Shown here piece by piece: positions 1-13,938 of a stretch of DNA of 14,223 bases. The notes below the pieces were generated by a model. It was not told the origin of the DNA. It made no database searches and saw only the letters and a program-made list of their open reading frames with translations. Source of the stretch: CAZPRY01 sp964589175 (GTDB lineage: Bacteria; Fidelibacterota; UBA2242); the NCBI GenBank assembly GCA_964589175.1, contig CAZPRY010000074.1, positions 1-14,223 of the forward strand, in the 5' to 3' direction. Within the stretch, counting starts at the first letter, position 1; every line of letters begins with the position of its first letter. The position numbers and the translations under genes are program-made.

Positions 1-53
1 ATCGTGCCAACATTAACGTGCGGCTTCGTCCGCTTAAATTGTTCCTTTGCCAT
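1..53 (-). CDS. tuf: Elongation factor Tu, N-terminal fragment (cut by the window end)
   Basis: Only the first 17 codons and two bases of an 18th are present. They read MAKEQFKRTKPHVNVGT, the standard start of bacterial EF-Tu, just before the P-loop that would follow outside the window. EF-Tu delivers aminoacyl-tRNA to the ribosomal A site as a GTP complex. The ATG start is supported by a Shine-Dalgarno AAGGAG five bases upstream. That site uses two bases of the fusA stop codon, so translation of tuf is probably coupled to fusA. It is the last visible gene of the rpsL-rpsG-fusA-tuf unit. Identity is secure from this short segment because the motif is so conserved and the context is right. Whether the gene is intact cannot be seen. 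Confidence 0.95.
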   Translation of the reverse strand, partial: MAKEQFKRTKPHVNVGT

Positions 54-58
54 GGGTA

Positions 59-64
59 CTCCTT
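59..64 (-). promoter_or_regulatory. Shine-Dalgarno of tuf, overlapping the fusA stop codon
   Basis: AAGGAG lies 5 bases before the tuf ATG. Its first two A's are the last two bases of the fusA TAA stop (63-65). A ribosome terminating on fusA therefore sits on the tuf initiation site, which suggests translational coupling. The coupling is inferred; the overlap is seen directly. Confidence 0.8.
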
Positions 65-2159
65 AGTTTTCCATGAATTCAGGTATAAAACCTTTTGTTT
101 TTTCAATGATGTATCTCTGCAAAGTCTGATCGCAGACATCATAATGCGAAAATTTCAATGTAAATGCGGCCCGGCCCTGAGTAATCGATCTCAAATCGGT
201 TGCGTAACCGAACACCTCTTTCATGGGCACCTGGGAATCAACTATATTGGATTCATTTCTCTTGTTCATTCCGATGATCGAGGCCCGCCGGGCATTCAGA
301 TCGCTGATCACGTCGCCCAGATAACTATCCGGTACCAAAACTTCCAGAGCCATGATTGGCTCCAAAACCGCCGGGGTCGCCTTTTTTACGGCTTCTTCCA
401 CCGCCATCGAACCAGCAATCTCAAATGCCATTTCGGTGGAATCGACATCGCGGTACTCCCCGCCGAGCAGGGATACCTTGATTTTCTGGGTCGGGTAGCC
501 GGCCAGCAGACCGCTGCTGAGACGGTTGCGAATCCCTTTTTGAATCGACGGAATAAAGGCCTTGGGAATCACATCGTCGCTGCGATGATCTTCGAAGATC
601 AATTCCTGCCCGTTTTCGCTTGGCTCCACACGGACGATCACGACGGCGTAATGATGCTTGTTGCCGACCTGGCGTTCGAATTTACCGGCCGCTTCGGCTG
701 CCCGGGTGACGGTTTCCCGATAGGCTACCTGCGGCTTGCCGACATGGGCCTTAACCTTGAATTCCCGGAACAGGCGGTCAATCAGGATATCCAGATGCAA
801 CTCGCCCATTCCCGAGATAATGGTCTGCCCGGTCTCTTCATCCTGTGAAATGCGAAAAGTCGGGTCTTCATCGGCCAATTTTTTCAGAGAAACTTCCAGG
901 GCTTCGGAATCGCCCTGACTTTTGGGTTCGATCGTAATCGAAATCACCGGCTCGGGAAAATCCATCGATTCCAGCACAATCGGATTCTTGGAATCGCAGA
1001 GGGTATGCCCGGTATAACTGTATTTCAGACCGACGATCGCACCGATCTCGCCGATGGACAATTCGTCGCGGTCTTCTCTTTTATTGGAATGCATTAGAAG
1101 CAGACGACTGACGCGCTCCTTCTTCTGCACCACGGAATTGAATACCTGGTCGCCCTTATGGATCACCCCGGAATAAACCCGTGCAAAGGCCAAACGCCCG
1201 ACATGGGAATCGGTCATAATCTTAAAGATCAGGGCTGAATAGGGCGCATCGATACTGGCTTCCCGTTCGACGGGATTTCCCTTGAGGTTTGTTCCCGTGA
1301 CGGGAGGTACATCGAAAGGCGAAGGCAGAAAACCCACAACAGCATCGAGCAACGGCTGAACGCCCTTATTCTTAAAGGCGGAGCCGCACAATACCGGTAC
1401 GATTTTGTTCTGCAGCGTGCCCTTGCGCAAGGCTGAGAATATCTCGGCGGGACTGATCGTTTCGTTGTTCAGGTACTTGGCCATCAGAACATCGTCGTAA
1501 TTGGCCACTTCTTCGAGCAGCTGCCGGCGATATTCCGCGGCGGTTTCTTTTAAATCATCCGGAATTTCGATGGGATAGAATTTACCGCCCAGCGCGGTTT
1601 CATCGTAAATCACACCCTGCATCTCAACCAAGTCGATGATCCCATTGAACAGTTCTCCGGAACCCAAAGGAAGATTGATCGCAACCGGCGTAGCTTTCAG
1701 ACGATCGCGAATCATATCGAGTACATTATAAAAATCCGCACCGGCCCGATCCATTTTATTCACAAACGCGAGGCGGGGAATGTGGTACTTATTCGCCTGG
1801 CGCCAGACCGTTTCGCTCTGCGGTTCAACGCCGCCGACGCCACAAAAAATGGCCACTGCACCATCCAGTACCCGCAGTGACCTTTCCACCTCGGCCGTGA
1901 AATCCACGTGCCCCGGCGTGTCGATAATATTTATTCGGTGGTCGTGCCAATAGCACGTCGTGGCAGCCGAAGTAATCGTGATGCCACGTTCCTTTTCCTG
2001 CTCCATCCAATCCATGGTAGCAGAACCATCGTGCACTTCACCCATGCGATGCACGCGGCCGGTATAATAGAGAATTCTTTCGGTCGTAGTGGTCTTACCC
2101 GCATCGATGTGCGCCATAATCCCGATATTTCTGACCTTGCTAAGAATTCCCGGTTTCAC
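63..2159 (-). CDS. fusA: Elongation factor G (translocase GTPase) with atypical domain IV tip
   Basis: EF-G of 698 aa, a normal length. It drives GTP-dependent translocation of tRNA and mRNA on the ribosome and acts with RRF in recycling. GTPase motifs are intact: P-loop AHIDAGKT (16-23), switch I RGITIT (58-63), DTPGH (80-84), NKMD (134-137) and GSAFKNKG (259-266). Domains II and III follow, with GMGELHLDI at 450-458. Domain IV is unusual: the family's glycine-rich loop (Q-S-G-G-R-G-Q-Y-G in most bacteria) reads QVGNKHHYA (497-505), and the tip histidine of the YHDVDS motif is Arg570. Domain V keeps FGYATDLRS (650-658). The start is GTG, five bases after AAAGGA, 11 bases from the rpsG stop; no upstream alternative fits. 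Its place between rpsG and tuf marks it as the main fusA, although a second EF-G elsewhere in the genome cannot be excluded. Confidence 0.97.
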   Translation of the reverse strand: MKPGILSKVRNIGIMAHIDAGKTTTTERILYYTGRVHRMGEVHDGSATMDWMEQEKERGITITSAATTCYWHDHRINIIDTPGHVDFTAEVERSLRVLDGAVAIFCGVGGVEPQSETVWRQANKYHIPRLAFVNKMDRAGADFYNVLDMIRDRLKATPVAINLPLGSGELFNGIIDLVEMQGVIYDETALGGKFYPIEIPDDLKETAAEYRRQLLEEVANYDDVLMAKYLNNETISPAEIFSALRKGTLQNKIVPVLCGSAFKNKGVQPLLDAVVGFLPSPFDVPPVTGTNLKGNPVEREASIDAPYSALIFKIMTDSHVGRLAFARVYSGVIHKGDQVFNSVVQKKERVSRLLLMHSNKREDRDELSIGEIGAIVGLKYSYTGHTLCDSKNPIVLESMDFPEPVISITIEPKSQGDSEALEVSLKKLADEDPTFRISQDEETGQTIISGMGELHLDILIDRLFREFKVKAHVGKPQVAYRETVTRAAEAAGKFERQVGNKHHYAVVIVRVEPSENGQELIFEDHRSDDVIPKAFIPSIQKGIRNRLSSGLLAGYPTQKIKVSLLGGEYRDVDSTEMAFEIAGSMAVEEAVKKATPAVLEPIMALEVLVPDSYLGDVISDLNARRASIIGMNKRNESNIVDSQVPMKEVFGYATDLRSITQGRAAFTLKFSHYDVCDQTLQRYIIEKTKGFIPEFMEN

Positions 2160-2170
2160 TACAATCCTTT

Positions 2171-2638
2171 TTATCTAAAATGCGCGAACGCCTTGTTGGC
2201 TTCTGCCATTCTGTGCGTATCGTCTCTCTTTTTTATTGAAGCGCCTTCACCGTTTGCGGCGTCCAGCAGTTCACGGGCCAGTTTTTCAGCCATCGATTTA
2301 CCCGGTCTGGATTTGGAGAAATTTATAATCCAACGCGAGGCCATGGCAAACTTGCGTTTGCCGGGAACTTCGATCGGTACCTGGTAGGTGGCGCCACCGA
2401 TACGACGGGACTTGACTTCCATCACCGGAGCGACATTGCTGATTGCTTTGCGAAAGACTTCCAATCCGGTGGATTTGGACTGTTTTTCGATAATATCGAT
2501 CGCATCGTAAAATATTCTTTCCGCTGTGCCTTTTTTGCCTTCGCGAAGAACATAGTTTATAAACCTGGCTACCTGGACTTCGCCAAATTTCGGATCCGGT
2601 TGAACCTGCCTTGGAACGATTTTTTTTCTACGAGCCAT
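2171..2638 (-). CDS. rpsG: 30S ribosomal protein S7
   Basis: S7, 155 aa, the usual length. It nucleates assembly of the 30S head by binding the 3' major domain of 16S rRNA, and it lines the E site. Visible family features are the N-terminal MARRKK, the block DPKFGEVQVARFINYVL (15-31), the beta-hairpin region with MEVKSRRIGGATYQVP (73-88), and a C-terminus ending in KAFAHFR. The ATG start has GAGGAA six bases upstream and lies 12 bases after the rpsL stop. In E. coli S7 represses its operon by binding a roughly 100-base rpsL-rpsG spacer. That spacer is absent here, so this control is either lost or based on another site. Confidence 0.98.
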   Translation of the reverse strand: MARRKKIVPRQVQPDPKFGEVQVARFINYVLREGKKGTAERIFYDAIDIIEKQSKSTGLEVFRKAISNVAPVMEVKSRRIGGATYQVPIEVPGKRKFAMASRWIINFSKSRPGKSMAEKLARELLDAANGEGASIKKRDDTHRMAEANKAFAHFR

Positions 2639-2650
2639 GTACCATTCCTC

Positions 2651-3022
2651 TTATTTTGGACGTTTCGTACCGTAACGTGAACGGCTGTTTTTACGATCGT
2701 TTACGCCGCTAGTATCCAGAGTGCCGCGAACGATATGATAACGTACACCGGGAAGATCCTTCACGCGTCCACCCTCAACCAGCACAATCGAGTGTTCCTG
2801 TAGATTGTGTCCTTCACCGGGAATGTAGGCGTTGACCTCTTTCCCATTGGTCAGCCGCACGCGCGCCACCTTACGTAAAGCGGAATTCGGCTTTTTCGGG
2901 GTGGTCGTATACACGCGCGTACAGACTCCGCGTTTCTGAGGGCAACCACGCAGGGCAGGTGCCTTTTCTTTCTTGAGGGGAAGACTTCTTCCCTTTCGAA
3001 CTAACTGATTAATCGTCGGCAT
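2651..3022 (-). CDS. rpsL: 30S ribosomal protein S12
   Basis: S12, 123 aa, full length. It sits at the decoding centre and affects accuracy of tRNA selection. Conserved blocks include CPQKRGVCTRVYT (27-39), TPKKPNSALRKVARVRL (41-57), GGRVKDLPGVRYH (84-96) and the basic tail ending in KRPK. The residues most often changed in streptomycin-resistant mutants, Lys43, Lys88 and Pro91 (numbered with Met), are all wild type. Asp89 is the residue that carries the methylthio modification in E. coli. The ATG start is preceded by GGAGAG. It is the first gene of the str set and follows rpoC after 72 bases without the L7Ae-like gene that many Firmicutes have at this spot. Confidence 0.98.
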   Translation of the reverse strand: MPTINQLVRKGRSLPLKKEKAPALRGCPQKRGVCTRVYTTTPKKPNSALRKVARVRLTNGKEVNAYIPGEGHNLQEHSIVLVEGGRVKDLPGVRYHIVRGTLDTSGVNDRKNSRSRYGTKRPK

Positions 3023-3046
3023 AAACTCTCCATGTAAAAGCCTGTA

Positions 3047-3075
3047 AAAATACGATAAAACTTTTTTTATAGCAA
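3047..3075 (-). promoter_or_regulatory. Weak candidate promoter ahead of rpsL
   Basis: In the rpoC-rpsL gap (3023-3094), TTGCTA (3075-3070) and TATTTT (3052-3047) are separated by 17 bases. Each matches four of six bases of the sigma-70 -35 and -10 consensus. The gap is AT-rich, which raises the chance of a random match. If real, it would let the str genes be transcribed separately from rpoBC. Otherwise the gap holds only the rpsL ribosome-binding site and an A/T-only inverted repeat. Confidence 0.2.
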
Positions 3076-3094
3076 TACATTTATAGGCGCAGAA

Positions 3095-7375
<4,281 letters not shown>

Positions 7376-7411
7376 CTTTCCCTTTCTACCTCCAGTCCCG
7401 AAGAGACGGGG

Positions 7412-11197
<3,786 letters not shown>

Positions 11198-11204
11198 AGG
11201 AATC

Positions 11205-11210
11205 CCTCCT
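11205..11210 (-). promoter_or_regulatory. rpoB Shine-Dalgarno that decides the TTG start
   Basis: AGGAGG, a perfect core, is seven bases before TTG at 11197. This spacing is optimal, while the ATG eight codons downstream has none, so the TTG is favoured. The same bases can pair with the 5' arm of the hairpin at 11223-11245. Confidence 0.75.
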
Positions 11211-11222
11211 TTTCACTTTAAG

Positions 11223-11245
11223 AATCCCCTTATGAAAAGGGGATT
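11223..11245 (-). promoter_or_regulatory. Strong hairpin in the rpoB leader
   Basis: In the mRNA, AATCCCCTT (11245-11237) pairs perfectly with AAGGGGATT (11231-11223) across a five-base TTCAT loop: nine base pairs, four of them G-C. No T run follows, so it is not a terminator. It ends 12 bases before the rpoB Shine-Dalgarno. It may be a processing site, a stability element or a translational control element. The fold is read from the sequence; the role is unknown. Confidence 0.55.
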
Positions 11246-11258
11246 ACTGTGGATGTTT

Positions 11259-11297
11259 AAAAAAAGAACTGTCATTCAGATTCTTTGTATATGACAG
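11259..11297 (-). terminator. Terminator-like hairpin (probable attenuator) between rplL and rpoB
   Basis: Right after the rplL TAG, CTGTCAT (11297-11291) pairs with ATGACAG (11275-11269), seven perfect base pairs around a 15-base loop. It is followed by TTC and then seven T's (11265-11259). This has the form of a rho-independent terminator, but the stem is short with only three G-C pairs and the loop is long, so partial termination is more likely than full. E. coli also has an attenuator in this gap, which lowers rpoBC transcription relative to the ribosomal protein genes. rpoB has no other obvious promoter here, so complete termination would be surprising. Confidence 0.5.
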
Positions 11298-11298
11298 C

Positions 11299-11682
11299 CT
11301 ATTTGATCTCTACAGTGGCTCCAGCTTCTTCCAACTGCTTCTTCAGTTCCTGCGCTTCTTCCTTCGATATTGCTTCTTTTACCGGATTCGGAGCACCGTC
11401 AACCAGATCTTTGGCTTCTTTCAGGCCGAGACTGGTAGCAGCGCGGACAACCTTGATCACATTAATCTTCTGGGTCCCGACTTCTTTCAGGATCACATCA
11501 AATTCGATCTGTTCTTCTACTTCTTCCTGTTCTGCTGCGGCACCGGCTACAGCAGCTACTGCCACAGGCGCAGCGGCGGTTACGCCGAACTTCTTTTCGA
11601 TATCGCTGACCAGTTCCGAAATTTCAAGCATCGTTGCTTTCTCTAGGTATTCAAGAACGTCGGCTCTTGTTATCTCTGCCAT
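11299..11682 (-). CDS. rplL: 50S ribosomal protein L7/L12
   Basis: L7/L12, 127 aa, the multicopy stalk protein that recruits and activates EF-G, EF-Tu, IF2 and RF3. The N-terminal dimerisation domain is about 1-33. A flexible Ala/Val-rich and then acidic hinge spans about 35-60 (TAAAPVAVAAVAGAAAEQEE). The globular C-terminal domain from about 60 holds the factor-binding surface, with KINVIKVVR (72-80) and GLKEAKDLVDGAP (86-98). The ribosome-binding site AGGAGG lies ten bases before the ATG and is among the best in the operon. This fits the need for several L12 copies per L10. It is 42 bases downstream of rplJ and is followed by the attenuator-like hairpin. Confidence 0.98.
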   Translation of the reverse strand: MAEITRADVLEYLEKATMLEISELVSDIEKKFGVTAAAPVAVAAVAGAAAEQEEVEEQIEFDVILKEVGTQKINVIKVVRAATSLGLKEAKDLVDGAPNPVKEAISKEEAQELKKQLEEAGATVEIK

Positions 11683-11724
11683 CTCTTAAATTCCTCCTTA
11701 CTTCTGTAACATGAATTATGGATA

Positions 11725-12246
11725 TTATTTTTTGACTTCACTTAACGACTTCAGAACCCCTGAAAGTTTACCCATGGCGCCGTTTAAAACACCGACCAGG
11801 TTGCTCATCGGAGCATTCAGGGTTCCCATAAACTTGGCGATCAATTGTTCCCGCGAGGGTAGTGTGGCAATCACATTGACCTTATCGGGACCAAACACAC
11901 GGCGCTCGAATATGCAACCGGTGATGTATAGATTTTCGAGTTTATTCTTCTTGATAAATTCATTGATCACGTTGGGCGGCGCCAGCGGATCACCGAAAGC
12001 GAACGCAATCCCGGTTTGACCGTCCAGAACTTCATCGATGGATTCGAATCCGGCGTTTTTGGCGGCGATCCGGGATAGGGTCTTCTTGGCTACCCGGTAC
12101 TCGACACCGGCTGCAAACAGCTCTTTGCGCAGCGCGTCGACATGCGCAACACTCATACCTTTATAATTGGTAAAGAACGCGGATTTAGCCTGATTGAACT
12201 TGTCCGTCATCAGCGCAACGGTTTGGATATTCCTTTGATTTGGCAT
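11725..12246 (-). CDS. rplJ: 50S ribosomal protein L10
   Basis: L10, 173 aa. It anchors L7/L12 dimers to the 23S rRNA stalk base next to L11. The N-terminal rRNA-binding domain has FFTNYKGMSVAHVDALRKEL (24-43) and VAKKTLSRIA (52-61). The C-terminal helix after ATLP (127-130) is 43 residues long, compared with about 36 in E. coli L10. It contains repeated hydrophobic segments (LIAKFMGTL, NLVGVLNGAM, KLSGVLKSL) that look like L12-dimer binding sites. The ATG has AGGAG a few bases upstream. The gap from rplA is only 23 bases, so the long L10-binding leader known from E. coli and Bacillus is not present. Confidence 0.97.
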   Translation of the reverse strand: MPNQRNIQTVALMTDKFNQAKSAFFTNYKGMSVAHVDALRKELFAAGVEYRVAKKTLSRIAAKNAGFESIDEVLDGQTGIAFAFGDPLAPPNVINEFIKKNKLENLYITGCIFERRVFGPDKVNVIATLPSREQLIAKFMGTLNAPMSNLVGVLNGAMGKLSGVLKSLSEVKK

Positions 12247-12269
12247 CTTGTCTCCTAATTTCCTAACGA

Positions 12270-12956
12270 TTACAGGACCGTGCTCTTATCGATCCGGATT
12301 CCCGGGCCCATTGTCGTGGAAAGCGTGATTTTCTGCAGGTAAACGCCCTTGGCGGCCGTCGGACGTATGCGCATCAGGGTGGATATGATCGTCTTCAGGT
12401 TATCTTCGATGTTCTCGATCGGGAATGACTTTTTACCCACCGGAGAGTGAATGATTCCGTTTTTATCCACGCGGATTTCCACACGCCCGGCCTTGATCTC
12501 TTTGACGGCGGCGGCGACATCCATCGTCACGGTGCCGGTTTTCGGATTCGGCATCAGGCCTTTGGGCCCCAGAACGCGGCCCAGTTTTCCCACCTGACCC
12601 ATGACATCCGGGGTAGCGATGACCACATCCATCTCAGCCCAGCCGCCCTGGATTTTTTCGATATACTCTTCCAGACCGTAGTAATCGGCGCCCGCTTCGC
12701 GCGCCTCATCCAGCTTGGATTTGGTCATAACCAGAACGCGAACCGTGCGGCCGGTTCCGTGCGGGTACGAAACGGTTGTACGAATATTCTGATCGGCATG
12801 ACGGGGATCGACACCGAGATTGATGTGGGCTTCAACGGTTTCATCGAATTTGGCGCTTTCCAAATCCTTCAAGAGCGTTAAAGCTTCTCGTAACGGATAG
12901 TCCCTTTTGCGATCTACCTTTTTATTGTTATTCACAACCCGTTTTGAGATTTTCAT
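12270..12956 (-). CDS. rplA: 50S ribosomal protein L1
   Basis: L1, 228 aa, the mobile stalk protein that moves deacylated tRNA out of the E site. In E. coli it also represses its own operon. The family signature is plain: MGQVGKLGRVLGPKGLMPNP (119-138) followed by KTGT. Two-domain organisation is expected, with domain I split around the inserted domain II (about 66-160). The N-terminus is slightly shorter than in E. coli, beginning MKISKRVVNNNKKVD. The ATG is set by GAGGG nine bases upstream, whose first G is the last base of the rplK stop codon. Confidence 0.97.
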   Translation of the reverse strand: MKISKRVVNNNKKVDRKRDYPLREALTLLKDLESAKFDETVEAHINLGVDPRHADQNIRTTVSYPHGTGRTVRVLVMTKSKLDEAREAGADYYGLEEYIEKIQGGWAEMDVVIATPDVMGQVGKLGRVLGPKGLMPNPKTGTVTMDVAAAVKEIKAGRVEIRVDKNGIIHSPVGKKSFPIENIEDNLKTIISTLMRIRPTAAKGVYLQKITLSTTMGPGIRIDKSTVL

Positions 12957-12965
12957 ATATTTACA

Positions 12966-12970
12966 CCCTC
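12966..12970 (-). promoter_or_regulatory. rplA Shine-Dalgarno sharing a base with the rplK stop
   Basis: GAGGG begins with the G of the rplK TAG stop (12972-12970) and lies nine bases before the rplA ATG. This suggests that L11 and L1 are translationally coupled, which would keep them equimolar. The overlap is seen; the coupling is inferred. Confidence 0.7.
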
Positions 12971-13395
12971 TAATCTTTAACCAAAATGCCCATACTCCGG
13001 GCTGTTCCTTTAATCATTTCCATTGCCTGCTCGACCGTATGAGCGTTCAAATCCGGCATCTTCAGCTCGGCGATCTCGCGAACCTGGGCGGTCGTTACCG
13101 AACCGACTTTGGTCTTATTGGGTTCACCGGAACCCTTCTCCAGTTTAGCCGCCTTGACCAGCAAAACCGCTGCCGGGGGTGTTTTGGTGATAAACTTAAA
13201 CGATCGGTCAGCGAAAACGGTGATCACGACCGGGGTAATCATTCCTTGCTGATCCTGGGTCCGAGCATTAAATGCTTTGCAGAACTCCATAATATTCACA
13301 CTATGCTGACCCAGCGCAGGTCCGACCGGCGGTGAGGGATTCGCTTTACCAGCGGGAATATGAAGTTTTATTGTTGCAACTACCTTTTTTGCCAT
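12970..13395 (-). CDS. rplK: 50S ribosomal protein L11
   Basis: L11, 141 aa, the same size as in E. coli. It binds the GTPase-associated region of 23S rRNA (H43/H44) at the stalk base, where EF-G docks and thiostrepton binds. The N-terminal domain has KLHIPAGKANPSPPVGPALG (10-29) with the proline-rich thiostrepton-contact region. The C-terminal RNA-binding domain carries PPAAVLLVKAA (73-83) and KVGSVTTAQVREIAELKMPD (96-115). The ATG has AGGTG five bases upstream, overlapping the nusG stop. With only eight bases between nusG and rplK, there is no room in the gap for the E. coli-type L1-binding leader. Confidence 0.98.
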   Translation of the reverse strand: MAKKVVATIKLHIPAGKANPSPPVGPALGQHSVNIMEFCKAFNARTQDQQGMITPVVITVFADRSFKFITKTPPAAVLLVKAAKLEKGSGEPNKTKVGSVTTAQVREIAELKMPDLNAHTVEQAMEMIKGTARSMGILVKD

Positions 13396-13400
13396 AAATA

Positions 13401-13405
13401 CACCT
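13401..13405 (-). promoter_or_regulatory. rplK ribosome-binding site overlapping the nusG stop
   Basis: AGGTG starts inside the nusG TAG stop (13406-13404) and ends five bases before the rplK ATG. It is a moderate match made available by the terminating nusG ribosome, so coupling is likely. Confidence 0.6.
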
Positions 13406-13931
13406 ATTTCTCCAATTCAACCTGTAAAAAATCCAGTTCCACGGGGGTGGGACGACCGAAAATGCTGACCATAACCTTCAACTTGCGCTTATCCTCATTC
13501 ACTTCCTGAACGACACCGCGGAAGTCGATAAAAGGCCCGTCAATCACTTTCACCGGATCACCCAATTTAAAGGGCACCGCCATGACTTCACGACCGTCTT
13601 TGCGCTCCACCTCACCCATCACACGCTTAACTTCCTCCGGCTGCAATGGAATCGGCTTCCCTTTCGGCCCGACAAAGCTCATGACCCCGGGGATATTCTC
13701 CACCAGGTACTGAGTCTCCCTGGTGAGCTCCATCTGAACCAGAACATAGCCCGGGAAGAAAACTTTGTTGCGTACCCGCTTCTTTCCTTCGCGCATTTCC
13801 ATGATATTCTCAGAAGGGACCAGAACTTCGGGAATCATCTCTTTGAGGCCCTGATGTTCGGCCTCGAGCAGGATCGTTTCCCTGATCTTCTTTTCCTTAC
13901 CGGAATACGATTTTAGGACATACCATTCCAT
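13404..13931 (-). CDS. nusG: Transcription termination/antitermination factor NusG
   Basis: NusG, 175 aa. It binds the polymerase clamp to modulate pausing and, through its KOW domain, contacts Rho or ribosomal protein S10. The NGN domain (about 1-107) starts MEWYVLKSYSGKEKK and holds FFPGYVLVQM (58-67) and the NIPGVMSFVG (79-88) segment. The KOW domain (about 121-175) reads FKLGDPVKVIDGPFIDFRG (121-139) and ends VSIFGRPTPVELDF (155-168). No insert is present between the domains. The ATG is the only start that places the WYV motif correctly. No Shine-Dalgarno is visible in the seven-base gap from secE or in the end of secE, so initiation probably depends on coupling to secE. Confidence 0.97.
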   Translation of the reverse strand: MEWYVLKSYSGKEKKIRETILLEAEHQGLKEMIPEVLVPSENIMEMREGKKRVRNKVFFPGYVLVQMELTRETQYLVENIPGVMSFVGPKGKPIPLQPEEVKRVMGEVERKDGREVMAVPFKLGDPVKVIDGPFIDFRGVVQEVNEDKRKLKVMVSIFGRPTPVELDFLQVELEK

Positions 13932-13938
13932 AATGACA

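Noticed and set aside
18..848. 276-codon open frame on the plus strand opposite fusA
   Set aside because: It lies antisense to a certain EF-G gene, has no recognisable motif or ribosome-binding site that I can support, and looks like a codon-bias shadow.
2651..3022. Streptomycin-resistance change in S12, and similarly rifampicin-resistance changes in RpoB
   Set aside because: Lys43, Lys88 and Pro91 of S12 and Asp467, His477 and Ser482 of RpoB are the sensitive wild-type residues.
3055..3070. ATAAAA/TTTTAT inverted repeat after rpoC as a terminator
   Set aside because: The stem has only A-T pairs, so it would be unstable, and no T run follows in the right place.
7397..7410. CCCG/CGGG hairpin in the rpoB-rpoC gap
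   Set aside because: It is only four base pairs with a six-base loop and no T run; this is too weak to call a regulatory element.
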